Part shown: positions 52,010-60,164 of the stretch, piece by piece
Layout: each line of letters starts with the position of its first letter
Position numbering within the stretch: position 1 is the first letter of the stretch
Translations under genes and position numbers: made by a program
The notes under the pieces: generated by a model
Databases searched by the model: none
Seen by the model: the letters and a program-made list of their open reading frames with translations, nothing else
What the model was told of the DNA's origin: nothing
Assembly (NCBI GenBank): GCA_022614805.1
Contig: JAKEHY010000023.1
Span: forward strand, 49,983 to 113,982
Direction of reading: 5' to 3'
DNA length: 64,000 nt
From: Candidatus Zixiibacteriota bacterium
GTDB taxonomy: Bacteria; Zixibacteria; MSB-5A5; DSPP01

Positions 52010-52075
52010 CCCGGCGGCCAAGTGGTAGAGAAAAAGAGCAGGTTTATGGCCTGTCAATCGTATATTCTAAGGGTG
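52010..52075 (+). other. tRNA-like degenerate sequence
   Basis: CGGCCAAGTGGTAGAG looks like an acceptor/D-arm start, and GCAGGTTTATGGCCTGT folds as an anticodon arm with loop TTTATGG. No matching T arm or acceptor 3' strand is found. A TATA-like GTATATATTA lies at 51983-51992, ~22 bp upstream. It may be a tRNA remnant or an old attachment fragment. Confidence 0.3.
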
Positions 52076-52104
52076 TGCAAGGTGAAGGAAAAGGTAATAC
52101 ATAG

Positions 52105-53283
52105 ATGTTAATCGGAACCGTCTCGTCGAAAGACCCAAAAGGAAGGATAGCGATTCCCAAGGTTGTGGGGGAACACCTAAGATTCGGTAGCCCGTGGCTG
52201 CGGATAGTACCCTACCTAAATGCAGGTCACCTCGTTATTAGTTTTGCGCTTTCGCAATTTTGGAAGAAAAGATGTACCCATTTGCTAATATTCGCGAAGA
52301 ATATTCCGGAGTCGGTTCTCAAAAATTTGCCATGTGGAGCTCTATCCGAGGTAATCGGGAAACGGGATTGGCGGCGAATGTCTTTTCCAGTCGAATGTCT
52401 CGCCAGCAAAGAACTGAAGATTGCAAGAAGGGTCATGCTTTTTGTAGGCGGATTTAACGGAACCGAACATCGGTTTCTCGCTATCCTTCCAATTAACGGC
52501 ATGATGTTAACGTGGTCATTCCTCCTTTCGGCAGGATGTGCTAGCTATAACTCCGATGAACTATTCAGTGCGGAGAAGGAGTTAGCCGAAATGTGGTCAA
52601 AGCTATCGAGAATGGGTATTAACGGTCAAGAGAAGCTGGAGGAATTTGAGACCAAAGTTAACGAGTACGAGCGCTCGAAATATGGCGGACTAAAAAAAAG
52701 ATTGGCACACAAATTAAATCTCCAAGTAATTAGGGACTTTGCCGGTTTTGTCAGACAAATTGGGGTCTTTAAAGGGAAGAATGGTCAACGTAAGCCGGTG
52801 CAAGTTGAACTCATAAAGGATGACCAAGTGAGGCCGGTTGCCCCCCGGGAGCGCTGGGCTAACGCCAGCGAAATTGAACTGTCCCCAATGTGTTATCGAA
52901 ACGTGATTGTCACAAATTTATTTCTTGAATACCCAGCCTTAGAGCTTGATGCACTCATTGATTGTCGGAACCCCTTATATCCAGACGGCAAGGCAGCTGA
53001 CCTATGGGACCTCCATACTTCTCAATGGCAATTTCTGGCTCCGGCACTTTTATCTAAGAAATATTTATGGAATTATCCAATTCGGATTGAAGGCGTAACT
53101 GATATTGAATTCCCCGAGGAAACGGGAAAATTCATTGAAAAACATTGGAGCAAATTATCCTGGTGGAAGAAAGTATTTAGTTTAGGCCAGCCCGAGGAGG
53201 AGACTAGGCTTGTCAAGTTAAAGCTAAAGACCGTTAACGTTGGAAGTTGGAGTAGCCTTAGAGAGGAGTTGATTAGGGACTGA
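52105..53283 (+). CDS. unknown protein with possible AbrB-like N-terminus
   Basis: A 392-aa protein of unknown family. Residues 5-30 (VSSKDPKGRIAIPKVVGEHL) resemble the swapped-hairpin DNA-binding start of AbrB/MazE proteins. The rest is mixed alpha/beta with a charged helix near ~155-190 (SAEKELAEMWSKLSRMGING) and a late WWKKVFSLGQPEEE. No membrane segment was seen. It stands alone; a hairpin GCCCGCTACC (53296-53305) / GGTAGCGGGC (53331-53340) follows its stop and may end transcription. Confidence 0.5.
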   Translation: MLIGTVSSKDPKGRIAIPKVVGEHLRFGSPWLRIVPYLNAGHLVISFALSQFWKKRCTHLLIFAKNIPESVLKNLPCGALSEVIGKRDWRRMSFPVECLASKELKIARRVMLFVGGFNGTEHRFLAILPINGMMLTWSFLLSAGCASYNSDELFSAEKELAEMWSKLSRMGINGQEKLEEFETKVNEYERSKYGGLKKRLAHKLNLQVIRDFAGFVRQIGVFKGKNGQRKPVQVELIKDDQVRPVAPRERWANASEIELSPMCYRNVIVTNLFLEYPALELDALIDCRNPLYPDGKAADLWDLHTSQWQFLAPALLSKKYLWNYPIRIEGVTDIEFPEETGKFIEKHWSKLSWWKKVFSLGQPEEETRLVKLKLKTVNVGSWSSLREELIRD

Positions 53284-53440
53284 TTAAAAACCATTGCCCG
53301 CTACCGCAGCCAGTTTTCGAGGCCGGACTGGGTAGCGGGCTGGAAATTGGTCGTCACAGCCGGTGGTTACCGGCCGGGCCATTTCCATTGAAAAAATGAA
53401 CGAAAGAGGGTCCAAAGTCAAGCGGCCTAAGAAGGAGGTG

Positions 53441-53524
53441 ATGGGTCTACTAATAACGATAGTGAAGGGGGGTGACGGCAACCAAAATAGTTCAACCTTC
53501 ACAAAGGAGGAAGAATGCAGTTAA
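53441..53524 (+). CDS. possible 27-aa leader peptide
   Basis: A 27-codon frame (MGLLITIVKGGDGNQNSSTF...) begins just after GGAGGTG and overlaps the start of the next gene by 10 bp. The ribosome-binding site is closer to the ATG than usual. It could couple translation to the next gene, but it may be chance. Confidence 0.22.
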   Translation: MGLLITIVKGGDGNQNSSTFTKEEECS

Positions 53525-54318
53525 CAAAAACTAACCGGCTTGCCTTGATGGAGAACGGCGCGGGCGCTTTAGACTTAGGCGACCGGCAGGTTATTCCAAT
53601 TCAGGACGCCAGCCGGGAGCTCGCGCCGGTGGTGGATGGGGAGACCCGTTCCATTCTGGAACGGCTGCCCGGTTACGGCTGGTTGGAAGAAGTCAACCGG
53701 GAGCGGTCCCTAAAGGCCCTTAGGGGCATGCTCCTGTGCCACTGGCAGGGACAGCCGGATTATCGCGACGCATTCACGCCGCACCTCGTGTTTTGGGGCA
53801 ACCTGGATTACGCCGGGAACCTCGTCCGGGTCATTCGGAATGCCGGATTGGAGGGAGCCAAGCTTTTTGCGGTCACGGAGGGCATGCCAAGGGCAGCAGC
53901 GCCGGTCATTACCGGAATGGAATTTGACTGGCAGCTGCACCGGGTCGGAAACCCGCAAAGGGAGTTACCAGGATTTGCGCTGGAAGCCCTGGACAGCGTG
54001 GAAAGGAAAGGCCCAATTTTCACGGAACTTTATTTGGCCGAACCCGGTCGGGTGCACAAGGAACAGGTGGCGCCAGTTCTCGCACAGGAATTCGGTGCGG
54101 TGGTAAAGGCGGCGGTGGGTGCCACCCGGGGGGTGGTCAATGCCGTGAGCCACGCCGGTAGGCGGTTCTTTGCCGAACTTGCGCGTCAGATGGAGCAGGT
54201 GGCAGAGCAGGCCAGAGCCAGCTTTTCGCCTGTCCCATACCCTCACCACGATCCAGTTCTCCTCGCCAAAACTGGCCAGCGATACGCATATTTCTTGGAG
54301 GTCATGCGTTGGGAGTGA
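53515..54318 (+). CDS. unknown protein, first gene of right-end module
   Basis: A 267-aa protein with no recognised domain. It has two parts: an N-terminal alpha/beta region (LVFWGNLDYAGNLVRVIRNA, LFAVTEGMPR) and a C-terminal amphipathic helical region (GRRFFAELARQMEQVAEQAR). AAAGGAGGAAGA precedes the ATG. It overlaps the next membrane-protein gene by 10 bp. Five genes then run to the HerA-like ATPase with no large gaps, suggesting a functional unit. Confidence 0.5.
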   Translation: MQLTKTNRLALMENGAGALDLGDRQVIPIQDASRELAPVVDGETRSILERLPGYGWLEEVNRERSLKALRGMLLCHWQGQPDYRDAFTPHLVFWGNLDYAGNLVRVIRNAGLEGAKLFAVTEGMPRAAAPVITGMEFDWQLHRVGNPQRELPGFALEALDSVERKGPIFTELYLAEPGRVHKEQVAPVLAQEFGAVVKAAVGATRGVVNAVSHAGRRFFAELARQMEQVAEQARASFSPVPYPHHDPVLLAKTGQRYAYFLEVMRWE

Positions 54319-54830
54319 GGCCGCGGTTCGATGTGGAGCTGGATACCAGCTTAAAGCCGGAGGGGAGCGGTTTGCAGTACAGGGCTACCGCTCTCCTCCG
54401 GCCCTTGGCCGTGCTTTCGGTGATTTTCCTGGCCATCACGCTTGCGGGGAACAACTGGGAGCGGCTGAAGAGTGCGCCGTTTTTCATCGCCCTAGGCACG
54501 GTGAGTAGCGTTTGTTTTCTGCTTCTGCTGTGGGCTTTGTGCTTTTTGTGGTGGTTTTTCATTGGTAGCGGACAGGTATTGGAGCTTGTCAAAGACCTTT
54601 TGCCAGCGGGAGGAGAAGAGTTTCGGATTTGCCTGGCTTTTTTGGTGTTGGCCATCCCAATGCTAAGGATTGTCAATCGGACGCTAAAACGGGCAAGGGT
54701 GTCCCACCGCGCGGCGGTTACGGGCGTGGTTCTGCTCTTTTTACTTGACGCCTACCTATATCTGAATGGAGGAAAGGCAGCGGCGCTGGCAATTGCCCGG
54801 GCCGTCGCGACTTTCTTTCGGGCACTTTAA
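54309..54830 (+). CDS. membrane protein of the right-end module
   Basis: A 173-aa protein with about four membrane helices (LAVLSVIFLAITLAG, FIALGTVSSVCFLLLLWALC, FRICLAFLVLAIPML, VTGVVLLFLLDAYLYL). A TTG start overlaps the upstream stop by 10 bp. No family is recognised. With the second membrane gene at 55220 and the HerA-like ATPase it could form part of an envelope complex. Confidence 0.5.
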   Translation: MGVRPRFDVELDTSLKPEGSGLQYRATALLRPLAVLSVIFLAITLAGNNWERLKSAPFFIALGTVSSVCFLLLLWALCFLWWFFIGSGQVLELVKDLLPAGGEEFRICLAFLVLAIPMLRIVNRTLKRARVSHRAAVTGVVLLFLLDAYLYLNGGKAAALAIARAVATFFRAL

Positions 54831-54846
54831 CGGCTCGGTCGGAAAA

Positions 54847-55215
54847 ATGAACGGAAACCGGCGAAGAAGAATTAAACGGGAAATCGAAAGGGAGCGGCTG
54901 GGGAGGGACGTCACGCCGCATGGAGCAATCAAAACGGTTTCGAGGGTCCACGAAATCAACGAGAGGGCCGAACTTGAAATCACGGTGACCTCCCACCTCG
55001 GAAGCCTCGCATGCGGGCATTTTTCAGACAAGGTTGGCGGGCGTTGTGGTAGATGCCGGAGGCCCCTTTGCTCAGGGTGCTCCAAGACTATCTGTTACGT
55101 TTGCGGGTCGGTCAGCTGCGCCGCCTGCACGGTACCGAGCTATTCTGGAAAGCTCTCCTACCATCGTGGTTGGTGTCGGCTTTTCGCTCCCTTCGTAAGG
55201 CTAATTCGAGGGTAG
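54847..55215 (+). CDS. cysteine-rich zinc-binding protein
   Basis: A 122-aa protein starting at ATG 54847 (MNGNRRRRIKREIERERLG). The frame could begin at 54766 but would then overlap the previous gene deeply. The N-terminus is strongly basic. Eight or more cysteines in CGHFSDKVGGRCGRCRRPLC and CSGCSKTICYVCGSVSCAAC form one or two zinc ribbons. Probably a nucleic-acid- or protein-binding partner of the module; family unknown. Confidence 0.5.
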   Translation: MNGNRRRRIKREIERERLGRDVTPHGAIKTVSRVHEINERAELEITVTSHLGSLACGHFSDKVGGRCGRCRRPLCSGCSKTICYVCGSVSCAACTVPSYSGKLSYHRGWCRLFAPFVRLIRG

Positions 55216-55219
55216 CTCA

Positions 55220-55501
55220 ATGTGGTTGCTGGTTGTCCTGGTGGCGTTAGCATTGGTTTTCAGGAGACAGATTTTCAAACGCCCCCGGCTGACAGCCGGG
55301 TTGTTTCTCGGTCTTCTGTGTGCGGTCGCCTTGCTTAAGGTATTAGAATCGGACCCGGCGTGGCGCTCGATTTCCACTGGAAAGCCAGGACTAGCCGCGC
55401 TGGTAGTCTTGGTCGTGGTCGTGATGGCGATTAGGATTTTAAGGTACATATTTGACGATGTTTGGCCGAGTGATAAAAATGGTGGTTCGGAACGGTCATA
55501 A
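55220..55501 (+). CDS. small two-helix membrane protein
   Basis: A 93-aa protein with two hydrophobic segments (MWLLVVLVALALVF at the start and LAALVVLVVVVMAIRIL near residue 58) and a hydrophobic middle (LFLGLLCAVALLKVL). It begins 5 bp after the zinc protein and overlaps the start of the HerA-like ATPase gene. Role unknown. Confidence 0.5.
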   Translation: MWLLVVLVALALVFRRQIFKRPRLTAGLFLGLLCAVALLKVLESDPAWRSISTGKPGLAALVVLVVVVMAIRILRYIFDDVWPSDKNGGSERS

Positions 55502-57533
55502 TCCCGATAATCTGAATCGATTGGCGAATGCCCTCGGGAAGGATGACCCTTGGGTAAAAATGAATCTCACTGACGCCGCGCGTTTCCCGGAGATTGCTAC
55601 TGATATTGAAATGATGCTCTCGGTCGCAGTTGATGAACGAGGATTTGATAGGGCAAACCTGCCGCCCTACTCGCTTCAATCCAATGGGGAGGTGCAGGAC
55701 CCAATTCATATTGGCGAAACAACCTGGAACGACCGGAAGTACAACGAATTTAAGTTGTCGCTGCAAAGCTTTTTCCTACCCGTTCTCGTAGTAGGTGGGA
55801 CCGGAAGTGGCAAGTCAAACCTAGTCAAGAACTGCGTTTCCCAGCTGGCCGACTATCCGGACAAGACCTGTTTCTGGATCTTTGATTTTCTCCAGGAGTA
55901 TCGGGAGCTTGCTACAGGGCATCAAAATATTTTAGTATTGCCGTTGTCAGCGTTAAGGATAAACCCGCTAAGACCGCCGGCTGGGGTGGAAACATCCGAA
56001 TGGGCTCAAGTGTTCACGGAAATCTACAGCCATTCTTTCCACGTTTTAACCGGATCTAAGAGTTTCATTCACACGAGCCTTCACGACTTGTATGCAATGT
56101 ACGCTGATGAAGGTAAAGAAGCTTTTCCCAGCCTTGCCGATTTTTTACAATACTTGCGGGCCCAAAAATTGACGCGTACAGTATGGAGCTATGCTCCACT
56201 TAATATTTTACGGATAGATTCGATCTGCAAGTCTCTCGTAGGCAAGATAGACGTTAGTCGAGGCTTTGAAGATGAACTGCCGGGCCGCAATGTGGTATTT
56301 GAGTTCGATAGCGCCGGTGAAAGTGAATTGCAAAATTTCCTCTGTGAGTATCTTATGACTCGTGCTTTTTACTCGAGGCGCAATACAACATCAATCGCCA
56401 AAAACCTGGTCCTAATTATAGATGAAGGTCATCGCATTTTTGACCGGTCGAAGGAGCACACCGCCGCTGGGCTTCCGTTAATTGACACTTTGGTTACACA
56501 ATGCCGCCACGCGAAAATTTCGATGCTTTGCTCTGTTCAAGAAATTAGCAAAACAACTAACTCGCTTGTGGCCAATAGTCATTTGAAGTTTGTGCTTCAA
56601 GAAGGAAGCGGAAGGGACGAGGATGAAGTTAGTAAAGCCTTGCAGCTTACGAAAGAGCAAAAAGATTGTCTGCCGCAGTTAAGGGTCGGAGAGGCGATTG
56701 CCGCGACTGACGCCGGCCTTTATTTAGTCAAAGTAAAGCCGTTCACCCAAGGCTCGATGGTTTCTGAACAAAATGCGAGAGAAAGTACGAGGGCCGCCAT
56801 AGATAGACTGATGCAGGTAGTCGAGGGGAGGTCGGATTTGATGAAAACCCGGCTTGCCCAGGTCAACGGCCGAGGTCCGGACCTTGAATTGGCTCTCCTT
56901 TTGTGCCTGGCAAAAAGCCCGCTGTCCACCGCGGGAGAACTTGCCGGCGCCTTGAAATCGAGCAGGGCGAAGGTGGACAGGGGGTTGGATGCGCTCGAAT
57001 TCAAAGGCCTGTTGCGGAAGGTCAAACCCCTAAACTTATTCAAGGGCGGAGGTATAATTCTGTACGAGCCAACCGAGAAAGGAAAGAACCGCTGCAAGGA
57101 GTCGGGTCAACCCTATTACCATCCCGGAAAGTGCGGTTTGGAGGGGTATTTTTATCTGACTAAGGTCATTGAGCCCTTTTATAGAAGTCAGGGGTATAGT
57201 ACCAGGCTTGAAGGTCGAAGCGGAAACAGTACCGCGGATCTGATAGTCGAAAAAAACGACCAGTGCACTGCTGTGGAACTTGAGCTCACCAATGCAAACA
57301 TCTACGCCAACCTTCTACGAAATCTGGCGGCCACTGGAGTCGACCAGACGGTCCTTGTATTGAAGAATAACGACCTTTTCCAAAAAGCAACCGTGATGTC
57401 CAAAGACCTTGACGACTTGAACCGGCGGCGGATTGAATTAAGGGTTATAACCGATTTCGCTCCAGGCAAGTCATTCGTTACCACTAAGGAAATAGAGAAT
57501 GAAAACGAAATTAAAAAAATTACAAAAGGTTAA
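55458..57533 (+). CDS. HerA-like ATPase with winged helix and nuclease-like tail (copy B)
   Basis: A ~691-aa ATPase. Walker A is GGTGSGKS (~113-120) and Walker B LVLIIDEGHR (~318), followed by TLVTQCRHAKISMLCSVQEI, the HerA/VirB4-like sensor region. A winged helix (STAGELAGALKSSRAKVDRG, ~500) leads to STADLIVEKNDQCTAVELEL (~591-610), a D...E-x-E pattern like a degenerate PD-(D/E)XK domain. The layout parallels copy A. ATG 55458 and ATG 55479 are both possible starts. It lies between small membrane proteins and the primase, so it may be the DNA-transfer or segregation motor of the element. Confidence 0.8.
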   Translation: MFGRVIKMVVRNGHNPDNLNRLANALGKDDPWVKMNLTDAARFPEIATDIEMMLSVAVDERGFDRANLPPYSLQSNGEVQDPIHIGETTWNDRKYNEFKLSLQSFFLPVLVVGGTGSGKSNLVKNCVSQLADYPDKTCFWIFDFLQEYRELATGHQNILVLPLSALRINPLRPPAGVETSEWAQVFTEIYSHSFHVLTGSKSFIHTSLHDLYAMYADEGKEAFPSLADFLQYLRAQKLTRTVWSYAPLNILRIDSICKSLVGKIDVSRGFEDELPGRNVVFEFDSAGESELQNFLCEYLMTRAFYSRRNTTSIAKNLVLIIDEGHRIFDRSKEHTAAGLPLIDTLVTQCRHAKISMLCSVQEISKTTNSLVANSHLKFVLQEGSGRDEDEVSKALQLTKEQKDCLPQLRVGEAIAATDAGLYLVKVKPFTQGSMVSEQNARESTRAAIDRLMQVVEGRSDLMKTRLAQVNGRGPDLELALLLCLAKSPLSTAGELAGALKSSRAKVDRGLDALEFKGLLRKVKPLNLFKGGGIILYEPTEKGKNRCKESGQPYYHPGKCGLEGYFYLTKVIEPFYRSQGYSTRLEGRSGNSTADLIVEKNDQCTAVELELTNANIYANLLRNLAATGVDQTVLVLKNNDLFQKATVMSKDLDDLNRRRIELRVITDFAPGKSFVTTKEIENENEIKKITKG

Positions 57534-57539
57534 TTGGGT

Positions 57540-58694
57540 ATGAGTGAAAAGGAAAAGGTAGCGGCGTTCAAGTTCGTTGACTTTGCCGCGCACTACCAAA
57601 AAGGGTTTAGGAACAATGTGATACCGGTATCCGAAGTTTCGGATGCAGTCCAAAAATACCGAAAATTCGAATGTTACGCTTCGGCCTTAATTTATAACGA
57701 AGAAATCAAGGATTACATGCGGAAGAATTTACACCACGGCCGGCCCAGCGTGGCCGGTTACCCAGGAGTGGTATGGGGATATTACATCCCATTTGATATC
57801 GACTTGCGTGCAGGTAGGCAGGATGAGGGATTTAAGACGGCGAAGGCTCTGGCGGGTTTTCTAATAAAGTATCTCGAGTTAGATAGAGAATCGCTGGTAG
57901 CTTATTATAGTGGGTCGGGCATCCATTTTTCATTATCGAGCGAAAAATTTAGCGCCGAACCCAGCAGCGGTCTCCATATGGTCTTTAGTGACCTCAGGAG
58001 ACGCTTAGTGAAGCTTTCAATGATAAAACAGGTTGAATCAATCGATTTAACGATTGGGGACAAAAACAGGCTCTGGCGGCTGCCAGGCACGATGAATAAG
58101 AAAACGGGGCTGTTCAAAACGGAGCTTGAATTAGAAGAGTTGGACAGGCTGGGATTGGAGGAGATTAAAGAGCTATCCAAGCAATCCAAACCTACTCGGT
58201 ATACTGACTCAGCCGGCCTGATCCCTAACTCAAAAATTACATCAAATCCAGTAGCCGAAGCTCTCTACGGCGAAGCGGTAGAGCGACTGAAAAAAAGGTC
58301 AAAAACGAGAGTTCAACCACATCAGGTCAGGAAGGAAGCATCGGACGCAATTGAGACGCTCTGTGAAGCCAGGAAAAAGATATGGGACACGCCAGTGCCC
58401 GAGGGTCAACGGAACAACGCCGGCATCAGGCTAGCCAGCTGGTTCAGGATTTGCGGAAATTCCAAAGAGGAGACGGAGTCCCTGCTCAAATTGTGGAATG
58501 AAAAGAATGGCATTGGACTCGAAGACGAAGAATTGGTACGCATAGTTTCGTCGGCATATGCTGCGGCTGAACCTTACGGTTATTTTTGTTTTGACGAAAT
58601 TATTCGCCAATACTGTCCGTATTATCCTAGGAACCATTCATCCTGCCAGCAATACCAAATATTCAAGGGTGTTCAAACTCCACTGGAATGTTAA
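57540..58694 (+). CDS. archaeo-eukaryotic primase (PriS-like / PrimPol)
   Basis: A 384-aa protein of the AEP superfamily. The catalytic metal motif is IPFDIDLRAG (DxD, ~84-86), the second motif YYSGSGIHFSL (S-x-H, ~125), and the third acidic position IDLTIGDKNRLWRLPG (~168). A C-terminal cysteine cluster (CPYYPRNHSSC, with Cys near ~350 and ~375) resembles the zinc/Fe-S part of replicative primases. It should make primers, or short DNA, for the element's replication. It starts just after the HerA-like gene stop. Archaeal-type primase plus Orc1/Cdc6 points to an archaeal-style replicon. Confidence 0.85.
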   Translation: MSEKEKVAAFKFVDFAAHYQKGFRNNVIPVSEVSDAVQKYRKFECYASALIYNEEIKDYMRKNLHHGRPSVAGYPGVVWGYYIPFDIDLRAGRQDEGFKTAKALAGFLIKYLELDRESLVAYYSGSGIHFSLSSEKFSAEPSSGLHMVFSDLRRRLVKLSMIKQVESIDLTIGDKNRLWRLPGTMNKKTGLFKTELELEELDRLGLEEIKELSKQSKPTRYTDSAGLIPNSKITSNPVAEALYGEAVERLKKRSKTRVQPHQVRKEASDAIETLCEARKKIWDTPVPEGQRNNAGIRLASWFRICGNSKEETESLLKLWNEKNGIGLEDEELVRIVSSAYAAAEPYGYFCFDEIIRQYCPYYPRNHSSCQQYQIFKGVQTPLEC

Positions 58695-58758
58695 GGATTA
58701 TTAACAAAATTCAATTGGACTCGAAGGAACATTTGGTTAGCTGTGATGTAGGTGAGCT

Positions 58759-58995
58759 ATGCAAAACGCAGACAAGGCCAAGACAAACCTCCAGCAAAAA
58801 TCAGTCGAGCCACTGCTTACGGTAGACGAAGTCTGCCGGCTGCTACAGGTGAAGAGGAGCACGGTCTATTCCTGGGTGCAGTCCGGAAGACTGGCTTGCG
58901 TCCGGTTAGGTAGGGTATTACGTTTCCACAGTGATTCGATTGGCCGGGTTTGGACGGAAGGGCTTCGGCAATCAAGAAAGGAGAAGAATGATTAA
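58759..58995 (+). CDS. excisionase-like helix-turn-helix protein
   Basis: A 78-aa protein with the HTH_17 / MerR-like fold of many excisionases: LLTVDEVCRLLQVKRSTVYS followed by WVQSGRLACVRLGRVLRF. It directly precedes the integrase gene, with stop and start overlapping (TAATG). It probably directs excision or represses the integrase promoter. GGTGAGC precedes the ATG. Confidence 0.8.
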   Translation: MQNADKAKTNLQQKSVEPLLTVDEVCRLLQVKRSTVYSWVQSGRLACVRLGRVLRFHSDSIGRVWTEGLRQSRKEKND

Positions 58996-60164
58996 TGCCG
59001 AAAAAGCCCACAAATCTGGTCTCACGGAATAAAATGTTCTATTTTCGTATACAGATTGACGGATGCGACAAATGGGTCTCGCTGGGGCCGGATTACCGGA
59101 AGGCGCTCGATGCCCACAAGGAGCTTTCGTTCAAATACAGCGAGTTGCGGCAGGAAAAGTACGTCCAGAAGCGGCTGGACCGGCTCCTTCCCCGTAAGCC
59201 GGTCGAAAGCCTGCACGTAGACCAGCTGGCTCACCGATGGCTGCACGAATACGTAGCCGTGCGCCGGAACGAAAAGGGTCAAAGACTGGCCCGGCAACGG
59301 TACGTCGACTTTGTAGCGCCGCTGATTGGGCAGATGAAGGTGGAAAGCGTCACGCCCGCCGACCTACGCAAAGTCCAAGCAAGCCTATCTGCTCGAGGGC
59401 TTTCCGTCAATAGCGTCCGTCACCTATGCGCGGACATACGCTGTATGTTCCTTTATGCCAAGCAGGAACTCAGGTGCATCACAGATGCTCCAATACCGCC
59501 TAATTTCCTGCCAAAGAAGTCGGAGGAAGCTCCGAGGCGGCTATCTGACCACGAGGTGAATAAACTGCTCGAGGCTGCCGCTGGCGAGGATTCATTGGTT
59601 ATCAGGCTCGCGCTGCAAACCGGCCTACGTTGGGGCGAATTAAAATCGCTCCGCCGGGTCCATTTCCAGCGCTCTGTCTCTGGACCGCATTTGGTGCTTG
59701 AGAAAACCAAGTCGAAGAAAGTTCGGCGGGTTTTTCTGACTGACCAGCTGGCGGCGGAATTGGAACTTCTCCGGTGTGGTTCCGTGGAAAAGCCGATGTT
59801 CCCGAATCTCCCTTATTCTCCGAGGCCGATAGTCAATCGTCTGAAGAAGAGGACGGGAATTGTCTGGAACTTCCACCGGCTACGGCATACCTTCGCTTCA
59901 CGCTGGCTGGAGGCCGGCGGGTCGAAAGAGGCCCTTCGGCAAGCCTTGGGGCACTGCACGATTCAGCTGACCGAACACTACGGCCGGGTTTCTGAAGATT
60001 ATGTTGCGAGAGAGGCTCGAGCCGTAGCAAATGTCGTAGCAAAAGCCGTAGCAGGGGCGGACAAGTGCGCATCCAACCCTAAGGCGGCAGGAGAGGGAAC
60101 TCCTTGCGAAGCAGAGGGTTTTGAAATAAGTTTACCCCATGACGCTGGCATAGCTCAGGGGTAG
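58995..60164 (+). CDS. tyrosine integrase of the element
   Basis: A 389-aa site-specific recombinase. A core-binding SAM-like domain spans ~75-165 (HRWLHEYVAVRRNEKGQ). Catalytic residues are Arg in LQTGLRWGELKSL (~208), HRLRHTFASRW (~295), LGHCTIQLTEHYGRV with the nucleophile Tyr ~329. The C-terminal tail (ARAVANVVAKAVAG) is encoded by the 12-bp-period repeat. The last six codons and the TAG stop (60162-60164) lie inside the tRNA-Thr gene. This is the enzyme expected to act at the tRNA-Thr attachment sites. Confidence 0.95.
   Translation: MPKKPTNLVSRNKMFYFRIQIDGCDKWVSLGPDYRKALDAHKELSFKYSELRQEKYVQKRLDRLLPRKPVESLHVDQLAHRWLHEYVAVRRNEKGQRLARQRYVDFVAPLIGQMKVESVTPADLRKVQASLSARGLSVNSVRHLCADIRCMFLYAKQELRCITDAPIPPNFLPKKSEEAPRRLSDHEVNKLLEAAAGEDSLVIRLALQTGLRWGELKSLRRVHFQRSVSGPHLVLEKTKSKKVRRVFLTDQLAAELELLRCGSVEKPMFPNLPYSPRPIVNRLKKRTGIVWNFHRLRHTFASRWLEAGGSKEALRQALGHCTIQLTEHYGRVSEDYVAREARAVANVVAKAVAGADKCASNPKAAGEGTPCEAEGFEISLPHDAGIAQG
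60019..60053 (+). repeat. right-end direct repeats inside the integrase gene, candidate arm sites
   Basis: Three units at exact 12-bp spacing: GCCGTAGCA (60021-60029), GTCGTAGCA (60033-60041), GCCGTAGCA (60045-60053). They are coding (Ala/Val-rich tail) and match the two units near attL in sequence, order and spacing. Confidence 0.55.
60104..60132 (+). promoter_or_regulatory. candidate tRNA promoter inside the integrase gene
   Basis: TTGCGA (60104-60109), a 17-bp spacer, TAAGTT (60127-60132), ending 11 bp before the tRNA. The layout mirrors the original host promoter at 5437-5465. The boxes are weak, so confidence is limited. Confidence 0.4.
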
